From: Rhodoplanes serenus
GTDB taxonomy: Bacteria > Pseudomonadota > Alphaproteobacteria > Rhizobiales > Xanthobacteraceae
Length of the DNA stretch: 64,000 nt
Direction: 5' to 3'
Assembly: GCA_009720755.1 (NCBI GenBank)
Contig: WNKV01000013.1
Location: forward strand, 62,001-126,000
Shown: piece after piece, positions 24,343 to 36,256 of the stretch
How positions within the stretch are numbered: the first letter of the stretch is position 1
How the letters are laid out: every line of letters begins with the position of its first letter
Position numbers and translations under genes: made by a program
Notes under the pieces: generated by a model
Told to the model about the DNA's origin: nothing
Databases searched by the model: none
The model's input: the letters and a program-made list of their open reading frames with translations, nothing else

Positions 24343-25215
24343 TCAACGGCGCCGGACGAGGTCGAGCAGGCGCGCCCAAGGGCCCGGCCGTGGCAGTGTC
24401 GCCAGGGCTGTGTCCATGGCGCGCGCGAACTCGGCCGTCATGGCGGCCAGGCACCGCGGCAGCTCCGGGCCGCCATGGATGCGCGCGAACACCGCGTCGT
24501 AGTCGGCGAGCACCGCGGCGGTGGTCTCCACGATGGACTCGTAGCGGCACCAGACGATGAACTCGTGATACGGCAGCTTCTCGCGCAGCGGCACGTCCTC
24601 GCTGACCACGATGCAGCCGCGCGACAGCGCCGGCAGCACCCGGAACTCCTCGATGGCATGGTGGTGCGCGGTCTGGTGCGGATTGACGATCACCTTGGCG
24701 CTCGAATAGAGCCGCTCCAGGCCCGGGCGGTCGAACACGCCGGTGATGTTTCTGTATCCCGGAAATCGCTCGGTCAGCGCCGCCACGATCGGGGCCCGGC
24801 GCGGCTCGTCGACGTTGTTGAAATTGGTGAGGACGTCGATCGGACGGTCGCGCCCGGCCGCGTACGCGAAGGGAAGCGACGGCGCGTAGACGATCTTGCG
24901 CAGGATCGCGTCCGGAAAGATGCCGCTGGTGGCGAGGTTGACGATGTTCGGCACGTTGTACTCGACGACGATGTCGGCGGTCTCGTAGAGCTCGGGATTG
25001 ACGACGCGCACCAGGTAGGTCTCGCGCGGATCGAACATCGAGGGGATGACGCCGGCCGGGGTTCCCGGCGCGACGCTGCGGCCGCCCGGCAGCACCAGGT
25101 TGTGCTCGTCCTGGAAGAAGATCGTCAGCCGTGACGGCTTCACCCGGCGCGCCGCGAGATGACGCAGCACCAGGTCGCGGTTCATCAGCAGAGGTGAATC
25201 GTTGACGAGCGGCAT
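24343..25215 (-). CDS. Putative GT-B-type glycosyltransferase-like protein
   Basis: A 290-residue protein. The C-terminal half holds a GT-B-like donor-site pattern, NPHQTAHHHAIEEFRVLPAL followed by SRGCIVVSEDVPLREKLPY, preceded by RFPGYRNITGVFDRPGLERLY. The N-terminal half (VRVVNPELYETADIVVEYNV, SLPFAYAAGRDRPIDVLTNF) fits the acceptor domain. It resembles CgeB/YkvP-like glycosyltransferases of unknown target. The start is uncertain: MPLV at 25215 is used, with MNRD ten codons later as the alternative. Its neighbours are unrelated. Confidence 0.6.
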   Translation of the reverse strand: MPLVNDSPLLMNRDLVLRHLAARRVKPSRLTIFFQDEHNLVLPGGRSVAPGTPAGVIPSMFDPRETYLVRVVNPELYETADIVVEYNVPNIVNLATSGIFPDAILRKIVYAPSLPFAYAAGRDRPIDVLTNFNNVDEPRRAPIVAALTERFPGYRNITGVFDRPGLERLYSSAKVIVNPHQTAHHHAIEEFRVLPALSRGCIVVSEDVPLREKLPYHEFIVWCRYESIVETTAAVLADYDAVFARIHGGPELPRCLAAMTAEFARAMDTALATLPRPGPWARLLDLVRRR

Positions 25216-25393
25216 CGCGGCCCCCGGGGCGGCTGCGTGTCGCACGGGACAGGGCCGGAGGGCAAGGTGGCGGCGCCCATCATGGGCCACGAAGCCAATG
25301 CGGGGTCCGGACCGGCCGCGGAGGTCGATCCGGGGGCACCCCACCCGATCCGGACCACCTCCGCCGATCAGCCGACCGCGTCAGTCGACCGCA

Positions 25394-25900
25394 TCAGTTG
25401 ATCCGGCGCCAGGTCTGCGCCTTGCAGACCAGGCCGCCCAGCGCGCAGCCCTCCAGCTTCAGTGACGAGGCCCCCTGCATGGTGATGTAGCCCGTGTAGG
25501 TCTTGCCGTCCTGGGCGTTGTAGACGCTGCCGGCCCACTGCTCGGGCTTGCCGCTCGGCTTCATGTTGAGGACGATCGGCACGCCGAGCAGCGGGCGGTT
25601 GCGCTTACCGGCGTCGGTATTGTTGACGTCGAGCTTCGGCTTGCCGGTCGCCGGATCGTTGGGCTCCCGCAGCCACGAGATGGAGCCGCACAGGGCCCCG
25701 CCGCAACTGCCGATGGCAATGCGCGAGCGGCCGTCCTCGGTCAGCCAGGTCCCCTTGGGGTCGGCGGCCGCGGCCGGCGTGGCGAGCGTGGCCAGGAGCA
25801 GGGCGCCGATCATCAGGGCGCCGTGAGCGACGGCGCGAGGCAGCGCGAGGGCGTCGCAGGCGAGAGCGACGGACGTCGAAGTCCGGACCGAGAACGTCAT
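25394..25900 (-). CDS. DUF2147 domain-containing exported protein
   Basis: A 168-residue protein with a signal peptide (hydrophobic core GALMIGALLLATLATPAAAA, cleavage after about residue 46) and a DUF2147 domain: KGTWLTEDGRSRIAIGSCGG, LCGSISWLREPNDPATGKPKLD, NRPLLGVPIVLNMKPSGKPEQWAG, YNAQDGKTYTGYI, LKLEGCALGGLVCKAQTWRR. Two Cys pairs suggest disulfides in the periplasm. The family is common in alphaproteobacteria and its function is not established. A purine-rich AAGGGGG site precedes the ATG at 25900. Confidence 0.9.
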   Translation of the reverse strand: MTFSVRTSTSVALACDALALPRAVAHGALMIGALLLATLATPAAAADPKGTWLTEDGRSRIAIGSCGGALCGSISWLREPNDPATGKPKLDVNNTDAGKRNRPLLGVPIVLNMKPSGKPEQWAGSVYNAQDGKTYTGYITMQGASSLKLEGCALGGLVCKAQTWRRIN

Positions 25901-26277
25901 GGCGTTTCCCCCTTCCGCCCGATTGGGGCGGTGATCGTGCTGGTTGTGGATCGTTGGTCTTGGGCGCGGGCTAGGCCGCTGGACCTGCCCATTGTGCCGG
26001 GTCGCCCACGCGGCCGCGAGCCGGCGTCCCTCGGTCATTTGGCCGCGGTGCGGCAGAACTATCGCTGCGCGGGGAATTGGCTGCCCTGCGGTGCGTGGAA
26101 CCGCGCGACGGGGCGTGGCGACAGGGCGAGCCGGAGCGAGTAGCTCGGGCGACAGGCCGGTTCGGGACTTCGGGCGCTCGCACGGCGTGACGGGACCCGT
26201 TTCGGCGCCGGCCTCGGGGGAGGGGGGCGGGGGCGGCGCCTACTCCGGCTGCCGTCGCGCTCCAGCCGGGTTACGGC
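25901..26277. other. Intergenic region without a recognisable gene
   Basis: A 377-base gap between the DUF2147 gene and the coiled-coil gene, both on the minus strand. It must contain the DUF2147 promoter. No palindrome, terminator or RNA was recognised. A GC-rich G-run (26219-26236) is the only marked feature. Confidence 0.5.
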
Positions 26278-26607
26278 TCACCGGCCGTCCCGCTCCTTCA
26301 AGACCTCGCGCATGGTGTCTGCGATCAGGCCGGGCAGGGTGGCGACGAGGCCGGAGAGCTTGCCGTCGATACTTGTCACTTTCCCGTTCAGCTCCCCGGC
26401 GATCTCCTCGACCTTCCGGCCGAGATCGTCGAGCTTCAGTTCCACCCGGTCGAGCCGCGTTTTGATGGCGGCGAGGTCGTCGGAATTGCGGCGCGTCTCG
26501 GTGAGCACATGGCGCGTCACCATCTTCTCGCCGTCGACCTCGCGCTCGACGATGTCGACGCGGGTGGCGAGCTGCTCGAACTCCGTGCGGGTCACGTAGT
26601 CGGTCAT
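26278..26607 (-). CDS. Hypothetical coiled-coil protein
   Basis: A 109-residue highly charged protein. Heptad-like hydrophobic spacing (LATRVDIVEREVDGEK, IKTRLDRVELKLDDLGRKVEEIAGEL) predicts one long coiled coil, followed by a short amphipathic end (LVATLPGLIADTMREVL). It resembles small Hyphomicrobiales proteins often found near toxin or phage genes, but no partner is visible here. It lies 113 bases beyond uvrA on the same strand. Function unknown. Confidence 0.7.
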   Translation of the reverse strand: MTDYVTRTEFEQLATRVDIVEREVDGEKMVTRHVLTETRRNSDDLAAIKTRLDRVELKLDDLGRKVEEIAGELNGKVTSIDGKLSGLVATLPGLIADTMREVLKERDGR

Positions 26608-26720
26608 AGTAGCTGGCCTCGAAAAAGCCGGCGCATCTTAGCCCAATGCCGCCGCTTCTTCCAGAAGTTGTGGTGCGGGTCGACCGGCGAGTCGTTTCAC
26701 GCCGCCGGTCTGCGACACGG

Positions 26721-29873
<3,153 letters not shown>

Positions 29874-29936
29874 CGGGCACCGGATTCGGTCCTGGGCGGC
29901 ACGAGGACCTGGCCCGGACGGGGGTGACGGTGCCCG

Positions 29937-29951
29937 GAACTTAATGAGAAC
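29937..29951. promoter_or_regulatory. LexA (SOS) box of uvrA
   Basis: GAAC-TTAATGA-GAAC is the direct-repeat GAAC-N7-GAAC (GTTC-N7-GTTC on the other strand) of alphaproteobacterial LexA. It lies 64 bases upstream of the uvrA start, and uvrA is a standard SOS gene. Confidence 0.85.
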
Positions 29952-30131
29952 GGACGCGGAGCGCCAGCACCCTCGCGGTTGTCAACAGCGGCGCGTGCGA
30001 GCGGTGCTCGTGCGGCGCAGGGGCGAGCCGGGCCGGAGCCGCGGCCTCACCTCCAACCATGGTGCCGAAGTAGAGTCGTCACGGCCGTTGGCCGCCACGG
30101 ATTTTGCGGATCGGACCGCCCCGGAAAAGCA

Positions 30132-30159
30132 GAAGCCCCGGCCTGGGCGCCGGGGCTTC
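30132..30159 (-). terminator. Terminator of the first outer-membrane protein gene
   Basis: A perfect 11-bp stem (GAAGCCCCGGC against GCCGGGGCTTC, 6-nt loop) lies 48 bases past the stop codon. On the minus strand it is followed by a T-rich stretch (CTGCTTTTCC). Confidence 0.85.
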
Positions 30160-30207
30160 CACCATCAGGAGAGGCTTACGATTGGGACTTCAGTCGAGAC
30201 AGGCCGA

Positions 30208-30996
30208 TCAGTAGCGCGCCATCACCGGAGCGCCACCGCCGAAGCGGTAGTTCAGGCCGATCTTGGCGGTGTGGATGCCGTTGAGGTCGTGATCCCACGA
30301 ATAGGCGAGGCCGTTGCCGGGATTGATGCCGGTGACCGTCTGGGTGCCGTTGGTGCCGATGTACATGTACTCGGCCTTGATGCTCCAGTTCAGGTCGAAC
30401 GCCCACTCGATGCCGCCGCCGACCGTCCAGGTGGCCTTGGTCTCGCTCGCGGAGGCCGCCATGGTCTGGAGTCCCCAGCCGTCGTAGATCGCAGTCTCGA
30501 CGTTCACGAAGGCCGCGCCGCCCTTCACGTAGATCATGGCGCGATCCCACGAGTAGCCGAGGCGGCCGGTGATCATGCCGTACCAGTCGCCGATCTTCGC
30601 CGACGACAGCACGCCCGGCGCGACCGCGCCGTTGTTGGCCAGGATCGGATCGTACGCGGAGCCTTCCAGGCTGAGGTAGCCGATTTCGCCTTCGAGGCCG
30701 AGCACGAAGGGCGAGCCGACCGGCTGCCAGTTGCAGCCCACCGTGCCACCGCCGATGAAGCTCGAGTCGGCCTTGTAGCCCCAGCCCCCGACGGCGGTGT
30801 AGCCGTTCAGGTCCCAAGCGGTGACGTCACCGTCGGCCCACGCGCCGCCGACATAGCCGCCGATGTAGCAGCCAGTCCACGAGAACACAGGCGCGATGAC
30901 CGGCGGCGGTGCCTTAACGGGCATGCGCATATCGGCCGCAGAGGCGACACCAGCCATGGCCAGAATGGCGGCGCTCGCGAGCAGAACCTTCTTCAT
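30208..30996 (-). CDS. Outer-membrane beta-barrel protein (Omp25/Omp31-like), paralogue 1
   Basis: A 262-residue porin-like protein. The signal peptide is [20 protein letters not shown]. The mature part opens with [23 protein letters not shown], then alternating beta strands (GFEGEIGY-like [59 protein letters not shown]) and ends [16 protein letters not shown] with a terminal aromatic, as barrel proteins do. GAGGGGGG precedes the ATG. It is the first of three tandem paralogues, each with its own promoter gap and terminator. The role is probably structural or a general pore. Confidence 0.93.
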   Translation of the reverse strand: MKKVLLASAAILAMAGVASAADMRMPVKAPPPVIAPVFSWTGCYIGGYVGGAWADGDVTAWDLNGYTAVGGWGYKADSSFIGGGTVGCNWQPVGSPFVLGLEGEIGYLSLEGSAYDPILANNGAVAPGVLSSAKIGDWYGMITGRLGYSWDRAMIYVKGGAAFVNVETAIYDGWGLQTMAASASETKATWTVGGGIEWAFDLNWSIKAEYMYIGTNGTQTVTGINPGNGLAYSWDHDLNGIHTAKIGLNYRFGGGAPVMARY

Positions 30997-31161
30997 GGGA
31001 ACCCCCCTCTCGGAAAAGATGTCGCAGCATAGATCGAGGCGGGTTGTGGAAGGTGACATTTTCGCCACAACTCCCGGAAAGATCCGCGCTATACGCAACT
31101 AGGCCGATTAGTCTAGTCGTGGGGCTTCAGCCATGGTGGAGGCGTGCCGTCGGCACGAAAA

Positions 31162-31188
31162 GAGCCCCGGGGCGGAACCCCGGGGCTC
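31162..31188 (-). terminator. Terminator of the second outer-membrane protein gene
   Basis: A perfect 11-bp stem (GAGCCCCGGGG against CCCCGGGGCTC, 5-nt loop) is followed on the minus strand by TTTTCG, 28 bases after the stop codon. Confidence 0.87.
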
Positions 31189-31216
31189 GATTGGCGTGCG
31201 AAGGCGTGCGTGATGA

Positions 31217-31999
31217 TCAGTAACGGGCCATGACCGGCGCGGCGCCACCGCCGAAGCGGTAGTTGAGGCCGACCTTGGCGGTGTGAATGCCGCCGTTGTC
31301 GTGGTCCCAGCAATAGGTGCCGGGGGCCGGCGCCGTGCCGCCGTACACGCCGCAGGTCGCCAGCGTGTCGTTGAGGCCGATATACATGTACTCGGCCTTG
31401 ATGCTCCAGCTCGGCGCCAGGGCGTACTCGATGCCGCCGCCGACCGTCCAAGTGGTGACGGTGTCGCTGGTGGACATGCCGAAGCCGGTCAGGCTGTCGT
31501 AGATGGACGACTCGACATTGAGGAAGGCGGCGCCGCCCTTGACGTAGAGCAGGGCGCGATCCCACGCGAAGCCGAGGCGGCCGGTGATCATGCCGTACCA
31601 GTCGCCGATCTTGCTGGCGGCCACGATGGTCGGATCGAGCGGATCGGCGCCCGAGCCTTCCAGGCTGATGTAGCCGAGCTCGCCCTCGAGGCCGAGGACG
31701 AACTGCGAGCCGACCGGCTGCCAGTTGCAGCCCAGCGTGCCGCCGCCGATGACGCTCGAATCGGAGCTGTAGCCCCACGAGCCGACCCCGGCGAAGCCGT
31801 TGCGGTCGTAGACCGAGTAGTCGTCCGACCAGGCGCCGCCGACGAAGCCGCCGATGTAGCAGCCGGTCCACGAGAACGCCGGAACCACCATGGGCGCAGG
31901 CGGTGCCTTCACGGGCATGCGGGCCGACAGGTCCGCCGCCGATGCGGCGCCGATCATGCCGAGCGCGGCGACAGTCGCGAGCAAGACAGTCTTGGTCAT
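31217..31999 (-). CDS. Outer-membrane beta-barrel protein (Omp25/Omp31-like), paralogue 2
   Basis: A 260-residue barrel protein with signal peptide MTKTVLLATVAALGMIGAASA and the same architecture as its neighbours: MPVKAPPAPMVVPAFSWTGC, then [54 protein letters not shown], and [15 protein letters not shown] at the end. It is closer to paralogue 3 than to 1 in the [14 protein letters not shown] block. Variation is concentrated in the segments expected to be surface loops (YSVYDRNGF, CGVYGGTAPAPGTYC). AAGGGGGG precedes the ATG. Confidence 0.93.
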   Translation of the reverse strand: MTKTVLLATVAALGMIGAASAADLSARMPVKAPPAPMVVPAFSWTGCYIGGFVGGAWSDDYSVYDRNGFAGVGSWGYSSDSSVIGGGTLGCNWQPVGSQFVLGLEGELGYISLEGSGADPLDPTIVAASKIGDWYGMITGRLGFAWDRALLYVKGGAAFLNVESSIYDSLTGFGMSTSDTVTTWTVGGGIEYALAPSWSIKAEYMYIGLNDTLATCGVYGGTAPAPGTYCWDHDNGGIHTAKVGLNYRFGGGAAPVMARY

Positions 32000-32489
32000 G
32001 AGACCCCCCTTGTTGTGAACGAGATCAAACCATAGGGGTTTTCCGTACAGAAAGGGTGTCATATCGGCCACAGCCTTATGCGCCAAATGGAAAATTTGGT
32101 AATTTAAAACCTCCGTCTCAAGAAAATGGTCCCGAATGCCGCCGTGAGGGCTCGACGGTCCGGTGCGGGCATTCTGGTGTAAGTAATGGTGAGGGTAGCA
32201 TAAAACCTAATTGCTGCGGCCGGAACGTCGAGTCGACGACATAGGGTGGCCGGCGCCGAATAAGGGCTGCCGGAAACGCTGTTCGCTCGGCCGCGGCCGG
32301 GCGAGGGGCGCCGCACTCGGCTGCTCCGCCATAGCCGGAGGGGGCGCGCCCACACGAATGTCGATTCGGCCTGTCGCCTGGTGCGCGCTTCTCGGCCGGG
32401 ACGGCAGCAACAGAAATGGGGATGGGGAGAAGGCAGAACGACGCGGCCGTGACGGTGAAGAGCGGTCGAGGTCCGCCGCTACCGACGCT
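32000..32489. other. Intergenic region upstream of outer-membrane paralogue 2
   Basis: About 490 bases between two outer-membrane protein genes. The part nearest the gene (32040-32220) is AT-richer than its surroundings and should hold the promoter. The rest is GC-rich without a credible frame. A degenerate copy of the dispersed two-hairpin element follows at 32490. Confidence 0.5.
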
Positions 32490-32515
32490 GAACCGGCGTT
32501 CACTTCGCCCGACAA
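32490..32515 (-). repeat. Degenerate fragment of the dispersed two-hairpin element (copy 4)
   Basis: The plus strand GAACCGG..TTCACTTCGCCCGACAAT aligns with GAACCGGACTCCACTTCGCCGGAAAAT of copy 3, with four to six mismatches. Only the first-hairpin half is left; the second hairpin is missing. Confidence 0.55.
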
Positions 32516-32551
32516 TCCCTATGCGTTCGGGGCACGGTGCCTCCAATGCAA

Positions 32552-32577
32552 AAGGCCCCGGGCATGCCCGGGGCCTT
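32552..32577 (-). terminator. Terminator of the third outer-membrane protein gene
   Basis: The perfect 26-base palindrome AAGGCCCCGGGC..GCCCGGGGCCTT is followed on the minus strand by TTTTGC, 24 bases after the stop codon. Confidence 0.85.
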
Positions 32578-32600
32578 CGCTCGACGCGAGGTCGATAGGA

Positions 32601-33353
32601 TCAGTAGCGAGCCATCACCGGAGCGCCACCGCCGAAGCGGTAGTTGATGCCCACCTTCGCGGTGTGGATGCCGCTGACTTCCTGGTCGTAGTAGGCGGCG
32701 GCCGTCGGCGAAGCCACCAGCACGTTGGTGTAGGTCTGATCGAGGCCGATATACATGTACTCGGCCTTGATGCTCCAGTTGAAGTCGAGGGCGTACTCGA
32801 TGCCGCCGCCGACCGTCCAGGTCGCAACCGTCTCGCTGCTCGAGGCGGTCGTGAAGCCCGGGTAGTACAGCGCGGTCTCGACGTCGACGAAGGCGGCGCC
32901 GCCCTTGACGTAGATGAGAGCGCGATCCCAAGCGAAGCCGAGACGGCCGGTGATCATGCCGTACCAGTCGCCGACCTTGGTGCTCGAGGTATCGAACGCG
33001 CCGAGGAGCGGGTTGTAGGCCGAGCCCTCAAGGCTCATGTAGCCGAGCTCACCCTCGAGGCCGAGCACGAACTGCGAGCCGACCGGCTGCCAGTTGCACC
33101 CGAGGGTGCCGCCGCCGATGACGCTCGAGTCGAGCTTGTAGGCATAGCCGTAGTTGGCGCCGATCGGGTAGGTCGTCGCGTCGTCTTGGCCCCATGCGCC
33201 GCCGACGAAGCCGCCGATGTAGCAGCCGGTCCACGAGAACACGGGAGCGATCACGGGCGGCGCCTTCACGGGCATCCGCGCAGACAGGTCTGCGGCAGAC
33301 GCCGCGCCGACCATGCCGACTGCCGCGACCGTAGCGAGCAGGATCTTCTTCAT
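32601..33353 (-). CDS. Outer-membrane beta-barrel protein (Omp25/Omp31-like), paralogue 3
   Basis: A 250-residue barrel protein with signal peptide MKKILLATVAAVGMVGAASA and the conserved blocks [77 protein letters not shown] and [15 protein letters not shown]. The ATG at 33353 is used because GAGGGG lies at the right distance. A possible earlier ATG at 33368 overlaps that site. A 14-bp palindrome lies 37 bases upstream. It probably arose by tandem duplication with paralogues 1 and 2. Confidence 0.93.
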   Translation of the reverse strand: MKKILLATVAAVGMVGAASAADLSARMPVKAPPVIAPVFSWTGCYIGGFVGGAWGQDDATTYPIGANYGYAYKLDSSVIGGGTLGCNWQPVGSQFVLGLEGELGYMSLEGSAYNPLLGAFDTSSTKVGDWYGMITGRLGFAWDRALIYVKGGAAFVDVETALYYPGFTTASSSETVATWTVGGGIEYALDFNWSIKAEYMYIGLDQTYTNVLVASPTAAAYYDQEVSGIHTAKVGINYRFGGGAPVMARY

Positions 33354-33389
33354 TAACGGCCCCTCCATTCCTAGAAATACCGAAGTCCC

Positions 33390-33403
33390 AGGGTCGCGAC
33401 CCT
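33390..33403. promoter_or_regulatory. Perfect 14-bp palindrome upstream of omp paralogue 3
   Basis: AGGGTCGCGACCCT is a perfect dyad 37 bases before the ATG of the third outer-membrane gene, a position suited to an operator or a leader hairpin. The equivalent site is not seen before paralogues 1 and 2. Confidence 0.35.
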
Positions 33404-33703
33404 AGGCGGAATCGCCCCGGCCGTGGTGACATATATGCAACATTGGATCGGGATTGGGCGCCGTCGGCGTGCCCGGGCCGCCGCGCACCGTCCCGGAGGC
33501 CGCGTGCCGCCGGTGTGGGGCGGGGCGTGGCGATCCTGTCAAATATCAGAAAATAAAACGAAAAATAGAACCGTTCGGCGCGCCCGGAAAGCCGCAGGAA
33601 GGTGCCGTCCATCCCCTCCGACCCGGGGGTGCGACAGCGGAGCAGGGGACGGAAGGTCGGCCGCAACCTGTCGGCTTGCTTAATCCCCGGTTACCGAATA
33701 CAA

Positions 33704-33718
33704 GAACATTTGCGGAAC
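33704..33718. promoter_or_regulatory. LexA (SOS) box on the ssb side
   Basis: GAAC-ATTTGCG-GAAC is a second perfect GAAC-N7-GAAC direct repeat. It lies about 420 bases upstream of the ssb start and 350 bases from omp paralogue 3. ssb is an SOS gene in many alphaproteobacteria, but the long distance leaves the regulated promoter uncertain. Confidence 0.75.
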
Positions 33719-34136
33719 ATCGAGGTGTGGACAAGAACGCCGTCCACCTTGTTGAGGATTCGATAAGGACTAGTGTGAGCCCGCCCGTTCGCCAGGCCGG
33801 TGGCTTGCGTTCGTGCGTCCGTCCGTCGCGCCCTCGTCCGTTGCGTTGCGGGCCGCGCGGTGGCCGGGGCTGGTCCTCACGAAGTAGGGACGGGCGGGTC
33901 TCGTGGGAGCCTTGTGGGCCGGATGTCCTCTCGGCCCCGTCTCGTTCGGGAGAGCCGCCTGACGGGTTGAGCTTGCCGGGTGGGGCCTGCCGGGAGAACT
34001 GCCGGGTAGGCTCGTGAGCATCCCGTACGGGCAAGAGTATAGAGTCGAGAGCGCGGCGAGCGTATCGAGCGCAGGACTGTCGAGCGTTACCCATGTGGAG
34101 CCACCGGGGGGCGCACAGAGCGAGCGGAGTTGGAGC

Positions 34137-34628
34137 ATGGCGGGTTCGGTCAACAAGGTGATTCTCATCGGCAATCTGGGCGCGGACCCAGAGATTCGCC
34201 GGACCCAGGACGGGCGTCCGATCGCCAACCTGCGCATCGCCACCTCGGAGACGTGGCGCGACAAGGCCACCGGCGAGCGGCGCGAGAAGACCGAGTGGCA
34301 TCGGGTGGTGATCTTCAGCGAGGGGCTCTGCCGGGTGGCCGAGCAATACCTCAAGAAAGGCTCGAAGGTTTACGTGGAAGGCACGCTACAGACACGTAAA
34401 TGGCAGGATCAGCAAGGCCAGGACAGGTACTCCACCGAGGTCGTGCTGCAAGGCTTCGGGGCGACGCTGACGATGCTCGACGGCCGTGGCGGCGGCGGGG
34501 AGGGCTTCGACCAGAGTGGCGGGGATGATTTCGGCTCGCCGGGACCCACGGCGGGGCGGGAGCGGCGCCCGGCAGCGGCGGCCGCGCCGTCGCGGCGCGA
34601 CGATCTCGACGACGACATTCCGTTCTGA
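34137..34628 (+). CDS. ssb: Single-stranded DNA-binding protein
   Basis: A 163-residue SSB that coats single-stranded DNA in replication, recombination and repair. The OB-fold domain spans about 1-110 ([69 protein letters not shown] in order). A Gly-rich, then Ala/Pro/Arg-rich linker follows, and the acidic protein-docking tail ends DDDIPF. The start is an ATG with GGAG five bases upstream. A LexA box lies far upstream. In related bacteria ssb commonly lies divergent to uvrA; here three omp genes separate them. Confidence 0.97.
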   Translation: MAGSVNKVILIGNLGADPEIRRTQDGRPIANLRIATSETWRDKATGERREKTEWHRVVIFSEGLCRVAEQYLKKGSKVYVEGTLQTRKWQDQQGQDRYSTEVVLQGFGATLTMLDGRGGGGEGFDQSGGDDFGSPGPTAGRERRPAAAAAPSRRDDLDDDIPF

Positions 34629-35039
34629 GGCGGTTGCCGCACGCCACCGGGCGCGGTCCGGGTGGCGGGACGGATGGTCGATGGCAAACCCCGCGGCATC
34701 GCGGCCTACCTCGGCGCGAGGTGTTTCCGGCTGCGTCGGAAAGAGACCGATCCGGCTGCGCCGGCGCTGGACGGGCAGACTGCTTCGTCACGCCGGCGCG
34801 TTCGAGGGCGATTCGCCGGACGCGGCCGGTACGGGCACGGGTCGTGTCGGTGCAAGTCTTTCGCGGGGGCGAGCCATGGGGACGCGACGGCGAGCCGTGT
34901 GAGCAGCCGTGCGAGCGCAGCTCGCGTCGAGCGACCTTGCGTCGATCGACGTCGTCCTGCCGACGGTTGCCGCGGAACGGCGATGGTGATCGCGGGTTGC
35001 TCTCCGACAGGCGACGCCGTCGCCGCAACGGAGACCTCC
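34629..35039. other. Intergenic region without a recognisable gene
   Basis: A 411-base GC-rich gap between ssb and the DUF4142 gene. Frames here are open but lack ribosome sites, family motifs and sensible composition. No terminator with a T-run was found behind ssb. Confidence 0.5.
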
Positions 35040-35753
35040 ATGGATCGAAACGAGAAGAACCGGACCGCCATTCACAACCCCGGTGCCTGCCGAGCTCGGC
35101 CCGGCGTCCGCCGGCTGGGCGGCGTCGCCACTCTCGCGGTGGCGGCCGTCCTCCTGGCCGGCCCTGCGGCCGCCCAGCTCGCCAATCCGGCCGGGCCTGG
35201 GCCGGTGGCCCCCAGCACCGGCGCGCAGCCGCCGTCGCCGGCGGATCGGCCGGCCGGCCAGACCACCGGCCAGACCACCGGCCAGGCCGGACCGGCGGCC
35301 GGGCAGGCCACCGGCGCCGCGCTGGGAGCCGCGCCTCCGGCGGCCGAGTTCGTCCGCAAGGCGGCGATCAGCGACATGTTCGAGGTGCAGTCGAGCCAGC
35401 TCGCCCGCGAGAAGGCCGATCAGGAGGGTCGCCAGTTCGCCGCCACCATGCTTCAGGCCCACACCAAGACCACCGGCGAGCTGCGCGAGCTGGTGACCAG
35501 CGGCAAGGTGAAGGCGGAGCTGCCCGCCGGCCTCGACGACGAGCATCGCCAGAAGCTGGAGCGGCTGCGCGGCCTGAGTGGGAAGGCGTTCGAGGACGCC
35601 TACGAGACCATGCAGGTGGAGGCGCACCAGACCGCCGTTCAGCTGTTCTCGGCCTATGCGCAGGGAGGCGACGATCCCGAGCTGAAGCAGTGGGCCGCCA
35701 AGACGCTGCCGGAGCTCGAGCGGCATCTCGGCATGGCCGAGAAGCTGAAGTAG
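35040..35753 (+). CDS. DUF4142 domain-containing exported protein
   Basis: A 237-residue protein. An Arg-rich start plus GGVATLAVAAVLLAGPAAAQ is a signal peptide (cleavage near residue 41). A Pro/Gly/Gln linker with TTGQ repeats follows. The all-helical DUF4142 domain begins around residue 100 (FVRKAAISDMFEVQSSQLA, DQEGRQFAATMLQAHTKTT, AFEDAYETMQVEAHQTAVQLF, WAAKTLPELERHLGMAEKL). Members are periplasmic ferritin-like helical bundles of unknown function. The start at 35040 follows GGAG; an in-frame ATG at 34983 is possible but would bury the signal peptide. Confidence 0.87.
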   Translation: MDRNEKNRTAIHNPGACRARPGVRRLGGVATLAVAAVLLAGPAAAQLANPAGPGPVAPSTGAQPPSPADRPAGQTTGQTTGQAGPAAGQATGAALGAAPPAAEFVRKAAISDMFEVQSSQLAREKADQEGRQFAATMLQAHTKTTGELRELVTSGKVKAELPAGLDDEHRQKLERLRGLSGKAFEDAYETMQVEAHQTAVQLFSAYAQGGDDPELKQWAAKTLPELERHLGMAEKLK

Positions 35754-36256
35754 GCGGCCCAGGCGGCTCCAAGCGCCCGAGACAGCCGGCGGCGGCCCCA
35801 GGCGCGGGACCGCCGCGGACGTGAGCCCCCGCCCGCGGCGTCCCGGGCGGCTGTCCGTGGCAAGAGTTTAGCGGTGGAGGGTTGCGGCAAGGGGGCGGAG
35901 CGGAGGCCGGGAGTGAGCGCGGCTGCGAGGAGCGCTGTGTCGCTGGGCCGCAGCTTCGTCGGCCCCGGTCCCGGCCAGGCGTTGCGACCACGAGGACCTC
36001 GCCGGCAGCCCCGGCGTGCGGCAAGATGGGCCGACAACGCCTGCCCCGATCTCGACGCGCTCCGTCCGATAGCGTCGTCAGACGTCGCCGTCCGATGCGG
36101 CTGCCAACAGCCGGCCCGGTGCCGGGCTGTGCCGCGGGCCGTCGCGGCGCGGCGTCGGCGCCACGAGCGGCTCGCGCCGCGCGATGCGGCGCGCCAGGGT
36201 GCGCCAAGGTCAGGTGCGCCAAGGGGCGACTGGAAGGTGCCGACGGGAAAGTGCTC
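35754..36256. other. Intergenic region with a large imperfect stem-loop
   Basis: A 503-base gap between the DUF4142 gene and the decarboxylase. An imperfect GC-only stem (about 35806-35818 against 35832-35844, one bulge) lies 50 bases beyond the DUF4142 stop and may be its terminator, though no T-run follows. The rest is GC-rich without a recognised element and must contain the decarboxylase promoter. Confidence 0.5.

Larger units (their letters stand above)
33354..34136. other. Divergent intergenic region between omp paralogue 3 and ssb
   Basis: A 783-base region with no convincing gene. It holds a 14-bp palindrome near the omp start (33390-33403), an AT-rich patch at about 33538-33575, and the LexA box at 33704-33718. 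Its ssb-proximal half is GC-rich. Such length is unusual for this gene-dense window; a small RNA cannot be excluded. Confidence 0.6.

Noticed and set aside
35806-35844. GC-only stem as the DUF4142 terminator
   Set aside because: The stem has a bulge and no T-run follows; kept only as a remark in the gap entry.
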